A stretch of DNA of 64,000 nucleotides, from the NCBI RefSeq assembly GCF_010093595.1, contig NW_022985443.1:274688-338687 (forward strand), in the 5' to 3' direction. The first letter of the stretch is position 1; every line of letters starts with the position of its first letter. Below, in pieces: positions 1 to 11,108 of the stretch. Source of the DNA: Mytilinidion resinicola (Eukaryota; Ascomycota; Dothideomycetes; Mytilinidiales; Mytilinidiaceae). The notes below the pieces were generated by a model that saw only the letters and a program-made list of their open reading frames with translations, was not told where the DNA came from and did no database searches. The position numbers and the translations under genes were made by a program.

Positions 1-652
1 CCTCCCAAGCCCGATCCTATGATAGCAATATCAAGCTGACGATATCCAGAGCGCGTAGGTTCTGGCATGGAGCCCATTTTGACTTGACGAATGCTACAGT
101 ACTATTTCCTCTTGTCTAGCTGCCTATTTCTCAGCAGCCATGGAGCGGAAATACAGCAAACTTGAGGGGCATTGCGAACCGTCAAAATTCGGTCATTCGA
201 TAATCTTCGACGTCGACTTCTGATTTTTCCCGTCGTCACGGCATTTGCCCGCAAAGGACGAGTAAGGCGGAGTAGATTGACGATAAGAAACGTGCATGCC
301 CTCTTGCCGTTCGAGATGCAGGGCAGGAACCCAATTCTGGCGCTAATCTAGTGCCCGAGACGTGGCAACGTGGCAGAGCATGGATTATATCCCGTCGGCA
401 ATGTGTGCATTTGTAGGACTCTGGAGCGACGGGAAATGCGTTCTACTGCCCTGTGTACGCCTATCTGCGCGGTGTGAGATGGCCCAGCGAGGCTTGCCGG
501 TTGTTTAGAATGATAAGTTTCAGAGTTTCGCAAAAGCATCGAGGCACCTCAAACGGTGGCAGAGACGTGTACATGGAGCTGGTCCTTTTCAGAATACTGA
601 AAGAGTGATCAGTGAACATCGTCATCGTGAGAGAAGAGATTGAGAGATCGAT
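1..652. other. Intergenic, no gene seen
   Basis: No convincing coding exon, RNA gene or repeat was seen. This is the 3' flank of the reductase relic on the minus strand. Confidence 0.5.
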
Positions 653-1831
653 TTATGACTGAGTTTCTATGTTTGCGAGTTGCAAGACAAGGTCGCTAAT
701 TGTGTTTGACAAGCTCTCCTGTGAAACGTTCAGATCAAGACCCAGAATGCTAACATCTTTGCTGCTACCTGCCGTGAAAATCTTGCCCGTGAGCCTACTG
801 CCAGGAGAGCCTTTCGGAACTCTTTCCTTCACCCTTTCTGGTATTCGAACGGATTCATGAACGATATCTGCAAGCTCCTGGTTGTCAAAGCTGCCATTTA
901 TAACGAGGACTCGTTCGTTGCCGGCCTCTTGTATGTTGAGAGCATTGACGTGTGCTTGGGCGAGAGTCGTGACGGAAGTCCATACTATTATCATCGCGTT
1001 AGTGCTCCATATTTCCGAAGCAGCATGTAGCGGAGACGGAACTTACGACGCGCTTTAGTAACCGGTACTTCTTCAGCATCAGCCAGACCCCACACGATCT
1101 GGTTGCTGGCATTCAGATTCTTGAGAGAATTTAGGGTCCCAGGGAACAATAGACCAAAGACCATCCCAGGACACAGAATGCCGAGATTCCAAGAAGGCTT
1201 CTTCTCTTTGACAAAAGCCCACGCAGCCTCCTCGGCCAACTTCTTGCTCGCCCTGTATGCCACCAGTGTCGCAGTCGCCGTCTTCCCATCCTCGTAGGTC
1301 AACGGCGACCAATCGTCATCTTTGTATACCTTCCCCGAGGAGGGACCGGCTGATGCGTCGAAGGCAGCAGCGAAACTGCTTGTCAACACGACGCGCTTGA
1401 CGCTTGGTGTCTCGGTGGCTGCAAGGCATATTGCCTTTGTGCCATTGATGCTAGAATGAGGAGCTCGGCTTCGAAATCTTTGTACGCGTATCCGAACGGC
1501 GATGCCAGGTGCAGCACTCCATGGCACCCCTGAATTGCTTTGTCGAACGCGGTGGTGATGGTGACATCGGGTACTATTTCAAGTATAAGGGACGGGTTGT
1601 GCTGATGAGCTTTGAGCACAGCGTATGCTTTCTCTGCGCTTCTAACAGTACCAACAACTTGGTAGCCATTTCGAAGAAGTTCAGCAGTGCAGTAGGCGGC
1701 AATGAATCCGTTCGCTCCGGTTACGAAGATGCGCTGGCTACTGAAGATGGTACATGGTGAATCGCGCTATGCGGGGAGGTATTCTGCGTGAACAGCAGGC
1801 CTAAGTGGCCAGCCGCGATATCTGTCGCCAT
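653..1831 (-). pseudogene. NAD(P)-dependent aldehyde/ketone reductase (GRE2/cinnamoyl-CoA-reductase type), frame-broken
   Basis: Translation gives an extended short-chain dehydrogenase: the Rossmann start VTGANGFIAAYC, HLASPFGY, the KRVVLTSSFAA strand, YRASKKLAEEAAW with the catalytic Tyr-x3-Lys pattern, and a C-terminal part with AQAHVNAL. Such enzymes reduce aldehydes or ketones with NAD(P)H in the cytosol. One good intron lies at 985-1046 (GTAAGT donor, GCACTAACG branch, AG). The frame is broken at about 1450: ELLI and the following INGTKAICLAA are in different frames, best explained by one lost base. It is broken again near 1739, between the upstream ATG region and QRIFVTGANGF. The 5' end is therefore uncertain. 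It lies divergent to the FAD monooxygenase. A relic is the best reading; sequencing error at two points is the alternative. Confidence 0.65.
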
Positions 1832-2287
1832 GGTGTTCGGCAATAAGACGGAGTATGGGCGTGCAACGGGTGGTGGAGCTAGGATGAGGCTGGATGTTCG
1901 TCGTGAAGTGCAGTTGCAGATGGTGCTGGCCGCTAAAACTCCCTACTGTCGCCCTCTCACTAACACCCGCATCTATACGACGGGTTTACGCGTCTTCCAT
2001 CGACTCTCTGCCCCTCATTCTGGCCCCAAACCGACATCGATCCATAATCGGGCAGAAGAGAAGTCGTGTAACGTAATGTCCATCACAGGAAGGTCGGCCA
2101 ATCCAGGCGAGGACCTCCGCTCTTTCTCAACTTCAACGTCTGCTCTTCATCATTAACAAACCATATTCATTAGAAGCTCAATACTATTGCATACCAATCC
2201 CTCGAGCAACTTTTCTTTCCAAAGACCTTCCTTAGCCGTATCAATCGACTTTCTCTCTTGTCCGCATTTCCTCTCACCATCAATACC
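1832..2287. other. Divergent intergenic region
   Basis: This region separates the 5' end of the reductase relic (minus) from the FAD monooxygenase start (plus), so it should hold both promoters. No further gene was seen. Confidence 0.4.
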
Positions 2288-3499
2288 ATGTCCCCCAAAC
2301 TCCCCATCATCATCCTCGGCGGCGGTATTGTAGGCCTCACCCTCGCCCAAGCCCTCAGAAAAGCGTTAATCCCCTTTCAAATCTACGAGCGCGACCCCTC
2401 CCTTGCCACCTCCGACGGTGGCTGGGGTATAACTGTGCACTGGGCTCTTGCAGCCCTCGAATCTTGCCTGCCACCCGATCTCTTCGCCCGCCTCAAAGAC
2501 ATCCAAGTGGATCCACAGCAAGGGATTAAAGATACGGGTCGCTTCCTATTCCTAGATCTAGCCACTGCAGAGCCTCGCTACGTCATCCCGCCGAGCAAGC
2601 GCATGCGGATTAGCCGCAAGAAACTAAGGGCGCTGTTGACGGAGGGGCTGGAGGAGGAGATTCATTGGGGCAAGAAATTCACTTCATTTGAAACTATGGA
2701 GGATGAGGTCGTGGTGAAGTTTGAAGACGGGACGGAAGTGAGGGGCTCTCTGCTTGTGGGTGCGGACGGAAGTGGTAGTCGTACCCGGCGGGCGCTGTTG
2801 GGGGCAGAGGAAGCAAAATTGTATCAGCTACCTGTGCGGTTCATGGGCGTCACGGTGCGGATGACGCCCGAGGAGGTGAGGCCGCTGAGGGACATCGATC
2901 CGCTGCTCTTCCAAGGGTGCCATCCAGACACGGGCGCTTACCTGTGGTTTGCCATGCTGTCTACGCCTGAGGTTAACGGGTCGAGTGGCGGAGGGGAGTA
3001 TTACGAGGGACAGCTTAACTTGTCGTGGCTCGTGAAATCGGCAGAGGATGAAGTGCCGGTGACGGCGAGAGCGCGGGTGGCGAAGATGAAACAGATGGCG
3101 CAGCCATTTGAAAAGAGATTGAAAAAGGTAGTAGATGGCATTCCGGACGACTCTGAAGTCTTGGAGATCAAGCTGCAGGACTGGCCGACGAAGAAGTGGG
3201 ATAACAGGTCCGGTACTGTCACTTTGGTAGGCGATGCCGCGCATGCTATGACTATGTACCGAGGGGAGGCGTTCAATCATGGCATTACGGATGCTGCAAG
3301 GCTCAGCGAGAGACTGGCAGAGGCTGATCTCAATGGAGGTTCATTTGAGGATGCAGTCAATACATACGAGGAGGAACTGAGAGAGAGAACAAACCCGGCA
3401 GTGCTTTGGAGTCGGCAGGCGTGTCTGGATGCTCATGATTTGAACAATCTGAAGCCAGATAGCCCGTTAGTGAGCCGGAGAACTATCTTGAAAAAGTAA
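2288..3499 (+). CDS. FAD-dependent monooxygenase (salicylate-hydroxylase-like)
   Basis: Single-exon gene of 403 aa. The first ATG of the frame is at 2288. The three class A flavoprotein monooxygenase signatures are present: the FAD ADP-binding fold near residues 6-25 (ILGGGIVGLTLAQAL followed by an acidic strand end, YERD), the DG motif (LLVGADGSGSRTR, about residue 155) and the GD motif (VTLVGDAAHAMTMYRGE, about residue 312) that contacts the ribityl chain. Such enzymes use NAD(P)H and O2 to hydroxylate aromatic or polyketide-like substrates; the substrate cannot be read here. GD motifs in this family usually continue with a GxG-type run; here it reads MTMYRGEAFNHGI, an acceptable variant. 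It sits beside an esterase and a reductase relic, which fits a tailoring or catabolic role. Confidence 0.88.
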   Translation: MSPKLPIIILGGGIVGLTLAQALRKALIPFQIYERDPSLATSDGGWGITVHWALAALESCLPPDLFARLKDIQVDPQQGIKDTGRFLFLDLATAEPRYVIPPSKRMRISRKKLRALLTEGLEEEIHWGKKFTSFETMEDEVVVKFEDGTEVRGSLLVGADGSGSRTRRALLGAEEAKLYQLPVRFMGVTVRMTPEEVRPLRDIDPLLFQGCHPDTGAYLWFAMLSTPEVNGSSGGGEYYEGQLNLSWLVKSAEDEVPVTARARVAKMKQMAQPFEKRLKKVVDGIPDDSEVLEIKLQDWPTKKWDNRSGTVTLVGDAAHAMTMYRGEAFNHGITDAARLSERLAEADLNGGSFEDAVNTYEEELRERTNPAVLWSRQACLDAHDLNNLKPDSPLVSRRTILKK

Positions 3500-3869
3500 G
3501 GGTACGGGGTTGAGTTTACAGGCAGGATCTCTCGAACAAAGATGGGGCAGTTTACGAATCTAGAATTTCCTACGGCTCAATTTCTGCTTCGCTTCAACGG
3601 TCAAGATGATTGCAGGGTCGGAGTGGGCGTCTTGCAAAGCTCTCGTGGGTCGCGCTCAATCTGTTGCGAGGAAACGTGATGCGTATTTGGATGGCTTACT
3701 CGACGATTTATGAGCGTAAGAGGATGTCTGGACTAGCTTCTGGTTCACGCCCTGGAATCCTTTACTTGGTGTTTGCAAAAGGTTAGCGCGGCCATACAAC
3801 GTTAGACCGGTGTGCACACTGCAGCAAATCGAAGTTCAAAATATCAGATATCCCGCTGTCTTATCTATT
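3500..3869. other. Convergent intergenic region
   Basis: This stretch lies between the 3' ends of the FAD monooxygenase (plus) and the esterase (minus). Nothing coding was seen. Confidence 0.4.
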
Positions 3870-4975
3870 CTACTGACACTCCTTCACATAATCCACCGTA
3901 TCTTGGATAAACTCCCTCGCCTGATCTAATGCCACATCCATATGCTGAAACGGATGCGGCACGCCCTTAAACCTCTTCACCACAACCTTATTTCCCTTCG
4001 CCTCAATCAACTTCCCATACGCCTCTCCCTCATCACGCAGGGGATCGCACTCCGCCGTCATGATCACCGTAATATCAGCTAGGCCTTCGCAATTGGGTGC
4101 TTGCATGATGTCCCGGAACCAGCTCACGTCCCTTTCCTGCTCCGCTCGCTTCACGGTGTCTACTTTTTCAAGCGAGTCCCACTTCAGCGTGTCAAACCAC
4201 TTCAGCCGCGCCCAATTCAACAACGGGGCAAATTCCATTTCTTTGATGGACGAGTACGGCGAGTCCGATGCTGTGGCACATGTCGAAATATCTGCAATTG
4301 TAGGCGTGCCCACAATGACGCCCTTGATGGGTATTCCGGCGTCTCGTGCAAGATGGTTCACGATTAGGGCTATACAGGCACCTGCAGAGACACCGCCAAA
4401 GGTTATGATAGACGGGTTTATCTTGAATTCTGCAGCCTTGGAAAGTACGTGTCTGAACACCTCTTCGCAGTCGCGGACGCCGATCGGGAATGGGTATTCT
4501 GGTACGAGACGGTAGTCTACATCCACTACTATAACGCCGGCCTTGACGCAGATGTGACGACAAATATGCGATTCGGTTTCTAGATCTCCTAGACCCCAGC
4601 CTTTTGATAGTTAGATTCATGATTCTGAAGAGGCTGGATATGCATGCACTCGCCGCCGCCGTGAAAATCAAAGTGTACAGGCCACCCAGCCTCGGGTTCT
4701 TCACCATACGGCTCATAAAGCCGAATCGTGATGTTCCCGGGATATTTGCTCCACCCGGGCACCTCGAGTTCGTACTCTTTGGCGCATTCTGGGCCAGCTG
4801 CTGTGCCATAGCCGTACATTCGCGAGTACACTTTGCGGAGCACGTTGAGGTCTATGGGCTTGTTCGGCGTATTGGCGACATTCTTGTTATAGATTTCGAC
4901 GAATTTGGGGTCGAGTTTGGGGAGAATGACGGGGTTAAGAGGGTTGAGAGATTCGTGGCTAACACCAGCTGCCAT
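3870..4975 (-). CDS. Alpha/beta-hydrolase, hormone-sensitive-lipase-type esterase
   Basis: Two exons (4975-4654 and 4600-3870) give 350 aa. The oxyanion-hole motif HGGG is followed by WGLGDLETE. The nucleophile elbow is GVSAG, with the catalytic Asp probably in ECDPLRDEGEAYG and the His in VPHPFQHMD. This is the abhydrolase-3 (HSL/arylacetamide deacetylase) layout, cytosolic carboxylesterase. The intron (4601-4653, 53 bp) has a GC donor (GCGAGT) and AG acceptor with a CTAAC branch; only this junction restores HGGGWGLGD in frame. Start chosen at the ATG reading MAAGVSHESL. It is divergent from the zinc-cluster regulator about 950 bp away and convergent with the FAD monooxygenase. Substrate unknown. 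Confidence 0.88.
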
Positions 4976-5924
4976 TTTGGAGATTGAGGAGAAGTAATTA
5001 TGAATTGAGTGATGATTATACTGCGGTTGTGGATGTAGGAAGCTATGTGAGATGCTTCTGGGGGGTGGAGAGTGAAGAAGTGGATGCCATGGGCCAGAGG
5101 GCATAAGTTGGGTGTGGGATATGGAACAAACTTGATCGAATGGAGGTGTTCTGGAGGTAAGCTACCTATTCCAAGGCTGAGTAGAGGTACGTTAGAATCA
5201 CAGTGGTAAGCTCTTTGATACTAGGTATCGAGCTCTTGCATACCATACCACAGAGCCCAGGGTCCCCCAATGCTGCGTTGTCATAGTAGCTCCACGATCA
5301 TGAAGAATGCTAGATTGGAGCCACTGACGCTGCTCTGGGTGCCATAACGTCCCGCCCCGAAAAACAGATGTTGTTCATGTCGAATCCCGTCGTATGGTGG
5401 AGCGAGGTCAAAATGAACGGATGTGGCGTTCTTCGGGCCATCTCACGGGGGTGTTCGGTCAGACAAGGCTGGCGCGTGGAAGTCACGTGGCGCACATACA
5501 GCTTGGCATGCACCAATCAACTCCCGAGGTCTACTGGCACTTCGACGGCCTCATCAACCTGTGTGGACTGGTTTGCCGCTGTCAGACTAGCCTCTGTACA
5601 CCGTCAAAGATCTAAACGCATTCATTTTAAACAACCCATAACCTCGCGGGGCCACCTCAGACAGCGGCATCTGAAGGCATACACAGTAAAATGGCCTTAG
5701 CTGCTCTTGGCTGTTCATGGAGGATCACCCTCATTCGGACCGTCTCGTCTCCCTAGCTTCGGCCGAACTTTCTTAATCCATGTAGTAACGCAAGGACTAT
5801 GATAAGGATAGCCCGCACTTCGGGGCAACACCCTGGGCAATACCCTGGACAAGAATCCCGTCGCTAGAAGACGCCGCGTCGTCTTCCTTCACACTTACGC
5901 ATCATTCTTTTCGTTTTGAATTGC
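4976..5924. other. Divergent promoter region, esterase/zinc-cluster regulator
   Basis: About 950 bp between divergent starts. Small open frames here show no recognisable domain. Presumably it contains both promoters. Confidence 0.4.
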
Positions 5925-8469
5925 ATGGCCTTGGGAAGCCTAGCCATGGGCCGCAAGAAGACCGCCTGTCAGACCTGCGCAGCTATCAAGACCGTCTGCT
6001 CAAAGGAAGCCCCCTGCGCGCGGTGCAAGCGACTCTGTCTGACCTGCAGTCTCGGTAACCACGAACAACGGGGCGCATTTACGACGCAACAAGAGGATGA
6101 TGATGCCCCACAGAGGCTACCACGGCCTACTGCCTCTGCCGCCAAAGGGAATAGATTCAGAGCCCAGCACTCTCGGTCTTCGGGAGGCTGTGACAGCTGT
6201 CGAAATAGGCGGAAGAAGTGTGACGAAGCGCGACCGATTTGTGGGGATTGTAGGAGATTGGGCTTGGTGTGCACTTTTAGGACGAGCCCTTCGCTCTCGC
6301 CATCCGGATACGGACAGTCGCCTTCTGCATCGCCGGGTCAGTTGAGTACGCCGCCTAGGAATCACGTGGAGAGTTCGAGTCAAGCACCTGTTCCTCACGG
6401 GAATAATGTTGCTAATAGTGGACACGCCACGGGTACGAATGAGCTGCCGTCCTCGCTGTTTGACTGGATTACGGTCATAGAGGAGGACTACACTTCCGAA
6501 TCAAAAAAGGGAAATTTGGCAAACAGCAGCGCATTACGGGTATTGCCACACGAGCGTGCTAGCGACGATGATGCTAGCTTCGCGTCCCTACCAGCAACCG
6601 CTCTCGGCGATCTTACGGGAGTAACACCCGAATCGCTGTCCGGGTGGACGATAGGCGAGAGACACTTGCTGAACCACTTCCTACAGTCAGTATCACGCTC
6701 TCTGGTAGTAGTTAGTGACGAGCACAACCCCTTCCTCCGCGTCATCGTGCCCATGGCGTTAGAAAATGGTGTTGTCCGGAACGCCTTGGCCGCCTTATCG
6801 GCCTGCCATCTCTCCAAAGTCTACCCCGACTTTTCGCGGGATATACTTGTTCATAGAACGAGAGCCTTAGAGGGCCTCAAAGCGGAGCTTGATCAACAAG
6901 ATACGGTAGTGTGGGCCCTCGCAGGGACCCTACTTCTATGCTTATTGGAGGTACGTGTCACTATTTCCTATCATTCCCTAGATTATATTACGATCATTCA
7001 GATAGTGAGTGCCGCGTGATCGTTTTGATAATGATGATGTCACTTTGGAGGACTTCTTGGGGGGGGGGGGGGGGGGGGGGGAAAATCTTGTAGAGAAAAT
7101 GCCAAAGCCTCCGCGGGCTGGAGTGGACCTCTGGACTCTATATGACGTTTTGCATGATTTTTTTTGAGACTGCTCAGATCTTATGGCCTCGTGCGATCCG
7201 TTTGGCAGCAAGCATTGTTTTTGGCGGGCCTCTGCGCGAACTGAATCGGAACTCCTGACTCCGCATTATGTGTTTTCAGGGTTGAAGGGATCGTATATTT
7301 CCATACCACCGCTCTGACAGTGATGGCAACATGCTGGAGGGCATCTGGGGTTTGGGGAGTTCTCGCCCACCTCTAAATTCTAAATTTGGCTCGACAGAAT
7401 TTCAGCATGTTTATGAATCTAATCTGGTGCTGTAGATATGCGAAGGCGACTCGAGGAAGTGGCTATTGTACCTCCACGGTGCACACGCTCTGCTGTCAAA
7501 TATCAATTTCGAGGTCGACGGGACGCCTTTCAATTTCCTCGTTGAGTTATACAACTATCTCTGCTGTACGTTTGAACATCCCACATCTTCCATTAGTCGT
7601 AAATCTAGATCTGTGTACGCTTCTTTGCCACCGTTTGAAGCTCCTCGACACAATGTCAGCATTCTAAAGCCAATTGCTTTGCCAAGCTTGAAAATGTATT
7701 GGAGAGCTTCAAGCAGTGATAAATCAGCGTACACAGATGCAATTTGCGCTATCGAAGGGTAAATAGCTGTGGAACCGACTTTTAACGCGAATTAGGCATC
7801 GCTTCCGTCACTTCTACCAACGTACCGCCAATTTGCGGAACAGCTTTAGACCTCTGGGAGTCCTCGAAACGCCGAGAGGGCCTGACTATACACCCTTTAG
7901 TTGGCATTTCGGGCGAGTTGTACCAGTTACTTCCTCGCATAAATCGGTTAGCAGTTCAACGGGCCGCTCTCAGGTTCCCCGATGTGGTCAAAGAACAGGC
8001 TTTGCAATTTGAAGCTGAGGCCATCGAACTTCTGCTTCGAAGCTGGAGCCCCCCCGAAAACCTAGCCCCACATATAGAGGCAACGGAAGTGAGGGCGGCT
8101 GCTTTCGCCGTTCAGTGGGGTTCTATTCTGCGGTTACACCAGGCAATGTGTGGTTCTGCCAACGACGAGGCTCGTACAAAAGGGCCAACCGAGCACATTA
8201 TTTCTGCACTTTCTTTGATACGACCAGGCTCTCAGATGGAAACTCATATTTTATTTCCTCTTTTCATGGCTGGTGTTGGAAGTGTTACAAAAGCTAACCG
8301 GCTGACTCTGGAATACCGGATCAATATTATGGAAAACACTATTGGTTTTGGTAACATTGCAAGCGCTCACAAGATAATGGAAGAAATGTGGCGAAGATAC
8401 CTTAGCGGCGAACCTGCTGAGTGGGAGGTATTAATGCAGGCGAGAAATCCAGGCCTTTTGCTATTCTAG
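5925..8469 (+). CDS. Fungal transcription factor with two tandem Zn2Cys6 clusters
   Basis: Three exons (5925-6950, 7436-7565, 7796-8469) close in phase to 609 aa. Two complete binuclear zinc-cluster patterns follow each other in the N-terminus: first CX2CX6CX5CX2CX6C (about residues 14-41), then CX2CX6CX6CX2CX6C (GCDSCRNRRKKC onward, about residues 87-115). The second has the basic run typical of DNA contact; the first has little basic charge. The remainder looks like a fungal-specific regulatory domain (ALAGTLLLCLLEICEGDSRKW across the first junction). Both introns are unusually long, 485 and 230 bp. The first holds a run of 23 G, the second holds a dispersed repeat copy. ATG 5946 is an alternative start. 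Position inside the metabolic neighbourhood suggests a pathway regulator (inference). Confidence 0.78.
7059..7081. repeat. Homopolymer run of 23 G in an intron
   Basis: Uninterrupted G run within the 485-bp first intron of the zinc-cluster gene. Its true length may differ because assemblies handle such runs poorly. Confidence 0.9.
7591..7655 (+). repeat. Dispersed repeat copy 1, in regulator intron 2
   Basis: The core TAGATCTGTGTACGCTTC and CCGTTTGAAGCTCCTCGA align by eye with copies at 8990, 10168, 14473 and 63489. Differences between copies are mostly A/G and C/T. It lies inside intron 7566-7795. Confidence 0.6.
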
Positions 8470-8888
8470 ACAATCGTAAGGCACCAAGCGTGTGCTCAGC
8501 GTTCGACTTCTTGTAATATTTTGCAATCTTAACCCGGAGGAGGTCTTATCGCCGGACGAGATCGTAGAATTCGCCTCTCCGTCGTATGTAAAAGCGGGTG
8601 CCACGCCGCGACGGCATTCTCTGAAAGGTCTAGTCTAATTCGGCTCATCCACATAGGTTTCCTCCGATGACCCTAACACGACCCACCTGATCAAGCTCGT
8701 TCGAACGTCACTTTGATAGCCCGAAGAACTTTCCGGGGTCACACCATTTTGCAGAAGCCTTGCCAAGCAGCAGATACATCCTACGCGATATGTAGCCGGA
8801 TTTATATACCCCACTATACTACATAACAGATCGAGTTCGACATCCATCTTTCACGCAAACACGATCAGATCTCAACTTATTCGTCAGC
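8470..8888. other. Intergenic region upstream of PhyH gene
   Basis: It holds the PhyH promoter with a TATA-like element. No other gene was seen. Confidence 0.4.
8801..8809 (+). promoter_or_regulatory. TATA-like element of the PhyH gene
   Basis: TTTATATAC lies about 80 bp before the ATG at 8889, a usual distance for a fungal core promoter. Confidence 0.4.
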
Positions 8889-10105
8889 ATGGCGCCGAGC
8901 GCAATCACTCCCCAAAGCTCGCCTAGACTCGTCGCAGCACCCATTGCAAACGTTATATCGTAGGTTGCCATCCGTGTTCTGCCATGCGCTGTATAGATCT
9001 ATGTACACTGTTCTATCACTGTCTGTGGTACTTCGATGTATTCTCAAGATTCTGTGGGGACTTATTCTATGGGTATCTATCTACCACTCCTTGAGGTGGC
9101 TCAGCGATTGCTTGCACTTCTGTCTCGTTCACATCCGCGTAAACATCGGTTAATCATACCCATAGGCCAAAATACAACCACTGGCGAGCTGATTTGCAGA
9201 AGGATGGTTTCGCCGTAGTAAAGGGAGCTATACCGAAAGAGCGAGCAGTGCAATATCAGGAGGACGCGTATGCCTGGCTGAAGTCGTTCGGTACTGACCT
9301 CGACCTCAACAACCCCGATACCTGGATTAAGCAAAACCTACCTGTTCAAAGTAAAATCAACACATTCCACTCCTATTGCGTCGCGCACGAGAAGTTTATG
9401 TGGGATGCGAGGATGGAGTCTGGTGTGTTGGACGCATTTGCATTACTATGGGGCACCGACGAACTACTAGCCAGCTTCGACAGTCTCAACATCACCCTTC
9501 CCAATCGCAAAGATGTCCCCCGAAAGGCAGCATGGGAGCACATCGACCAGAGCCCTCTGAGACGCGGCCTTCATTGCGTGCAGGGTATCCTGAACCTCTC
9601 GCCATCTGGACCAGAAGACGGAGGCTTAGTCGTATACCCCGGCTCGCACGCCTTGAACGACGAATTCTTCGACAACAACACTGACCAATCTACCTGGACG
9701 TCTCTAGATCGCTACTTGTTCGAAGAAGACCAGCTGGCGTGGTTTCGAGCTCGCGGAATCGCGCCACTAAAGGTATGCGCAGAGGTCGGCGACCTGATAC
9801 TATGGGACAGCCGCACTGTTCACTACGGCGCCGAGCCGTCGGAGAAGAGCGAGCAGATAAGGACAGTCATCTATACCGCGTATACGCCCGCGAGGCTGGC
9901 GAGCCCAGAGCAGTTGGCACTCAAGGCACAGGCGTTCGAGAACTATGGAGGAACGACACATTGGCCCCACGATAACGTCGTGCCCAGAGATACAAAGACA
10001 TACTTGGAGGACGGTACGAGGGACCCCAAGGACCGAGATCGGCCCTTGACCCTCCCGGAGAGGAGTGATAAGTTGTTGAAGCTTGCGGGTGTCAAGCATT
10101 ATTGA
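8889..10105 (+). CDS. Phytanoyl-CoA dioxygenase (PhyH) family Fe(II)/2-oxoglutarate oxygenase
   Basis: Two exons (8889-8959, 9166-10105) give 336 aa. The N-terminus reads PKYNHWRADLQKDGFAVVKG, as is usual for PhyH proteins. The metal triad is visible: H-x-D in WEHIDQSP, with the distal His in LWDSRTVHYGAE followed by a 2-oxoglutarate-binding basic region. Such enzymes hydroxylate alkyl or complex natural-product substrates in the cytosol. The 206-bp intron is about four times the local norm and contains a dispersed repeat copy. The gene lies between the zinc-cluster regulator and an MFS permease, which fits a pathway enzyme. Substrate unknown. Confidence 0.9.
8990..9052 (+). repeat. Dispersed repeat copy 2, in PhyH intron
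   Basis: AGATCTATGTACACT is shared exactly with copy 3 (10185). Downstream bases match copy 3 mainly through transitions (CGATGTATTCT against CGATGTGCTTCT). It lies in intron 8960-9165. Confidence 0.6.
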
Positions 10106-11108
10106 CTTTGATCTAAACGTCGTCATAAGGGAAGCTTTCATGTACATACTACAATCGCGACTTGAGCTGTATTACCTCGTAGTAGATCTATGTACACTTA
10201 GTTACCGCTGTTTGAAGTGCCTCGATGTGCTTCTACAAATCAAAATGAGATGTGTTTGAGCATGCAGGTCAACACATCAATCCACACCCAGCAGTGTTAG
10301 ATCCGTATATAGAGACTTATTCCAGATGGTCTTACTCAAAAAACTTCCAGGGCAGCATTTAAGACCCTCCCTTTCGAAACATGCACAATGAAGCCTCCCT
10401 TTTTTCCGATTTTTTCCCTACGTCGTGGCTTCAATCTTTCCGTAGGTCCATAGTATTTTCCTCACTTCTTCTCGACCCGGCGACCGGTTACCCGGCACCA
10501 GAATCCTCCTTGCCTCCCGCCACCACAGCTGCACAACATCATTCAGCCCGCCATCCATATTTCAAGCGGGGTATCTCTCTTCACGACGGCCTTCCTGAGT
10601 CAGGGCTCCGCTTATCAAAAACGCCACAACGCTAGGTCGATGCGTGAAAGTTGGAAACTAGTCTAGCTCGCGCTCGATTGACACAAGGATGTACACCGTC
10701 GTATCTCGACTCCTTTCCCGCCATCCGCTGTGCCGCAGTACCCCGCAGCTTTAAGTTGGTTCCCGCCCTCCACCATCCTCCTAATAGCTTAGACTTCTTC
10801 ACTACTGACGGGCTCGTATCCCGTCGGATACTTCACTACAGAGGCATACGGATCTAGAGTCGATACCTATCTGGAATCCTGGATGACCCTTGATTGTGGC
10901 TGCTGAATCGTCGGGTCTATAACGCGATAGTCGTGATACGCCGACTTCTATCAGGACTTGTGATAGCGAAGCTATACACGACTTGTGTATATGAACCTGG
11001 ATCGACTTCCATTTTGAGGTGTCCAGAGAGCAGCCGGGCTTGTCGAAGTTTTAGGGACATAGTCTCGTCGTCTTCGCATTTTCCATCTTCAAGACATTGC
11101 CTTCAGTC
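10106..11108. other. 1-kb intergenic region
   Basis: It holds repeat copy 3 and the upstream region of the MFS permease. Small open frames at 10.4-11.0 kb have no recognisable domain. Confidence 0.4.
10168..10236 (+). repeat. Dispersed repeat copy 3, downstream of PhyH
   Basis: TCTATGTACACTTAG and CTGTTTGAAGTGCCTCGA align with the copy at 63489 (TCTATGCACGCCCG, CTGCTTGGGGTGCCCCGA). Nearly all differences are transitions. Confidence 0.6.

Noticed and set aside
7600..7762. Extra exon of the zinc-cluster gene within 7566-7795
   Set aside because: The frame is open, but the three-exon model closes exactly without it and the stretch is largely the dispersed repeat.
10381..10857. Small open frames before the MFS permease
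   Set aside because: Short, no domain, no conserved start context; likely leader or intergenic DNA.
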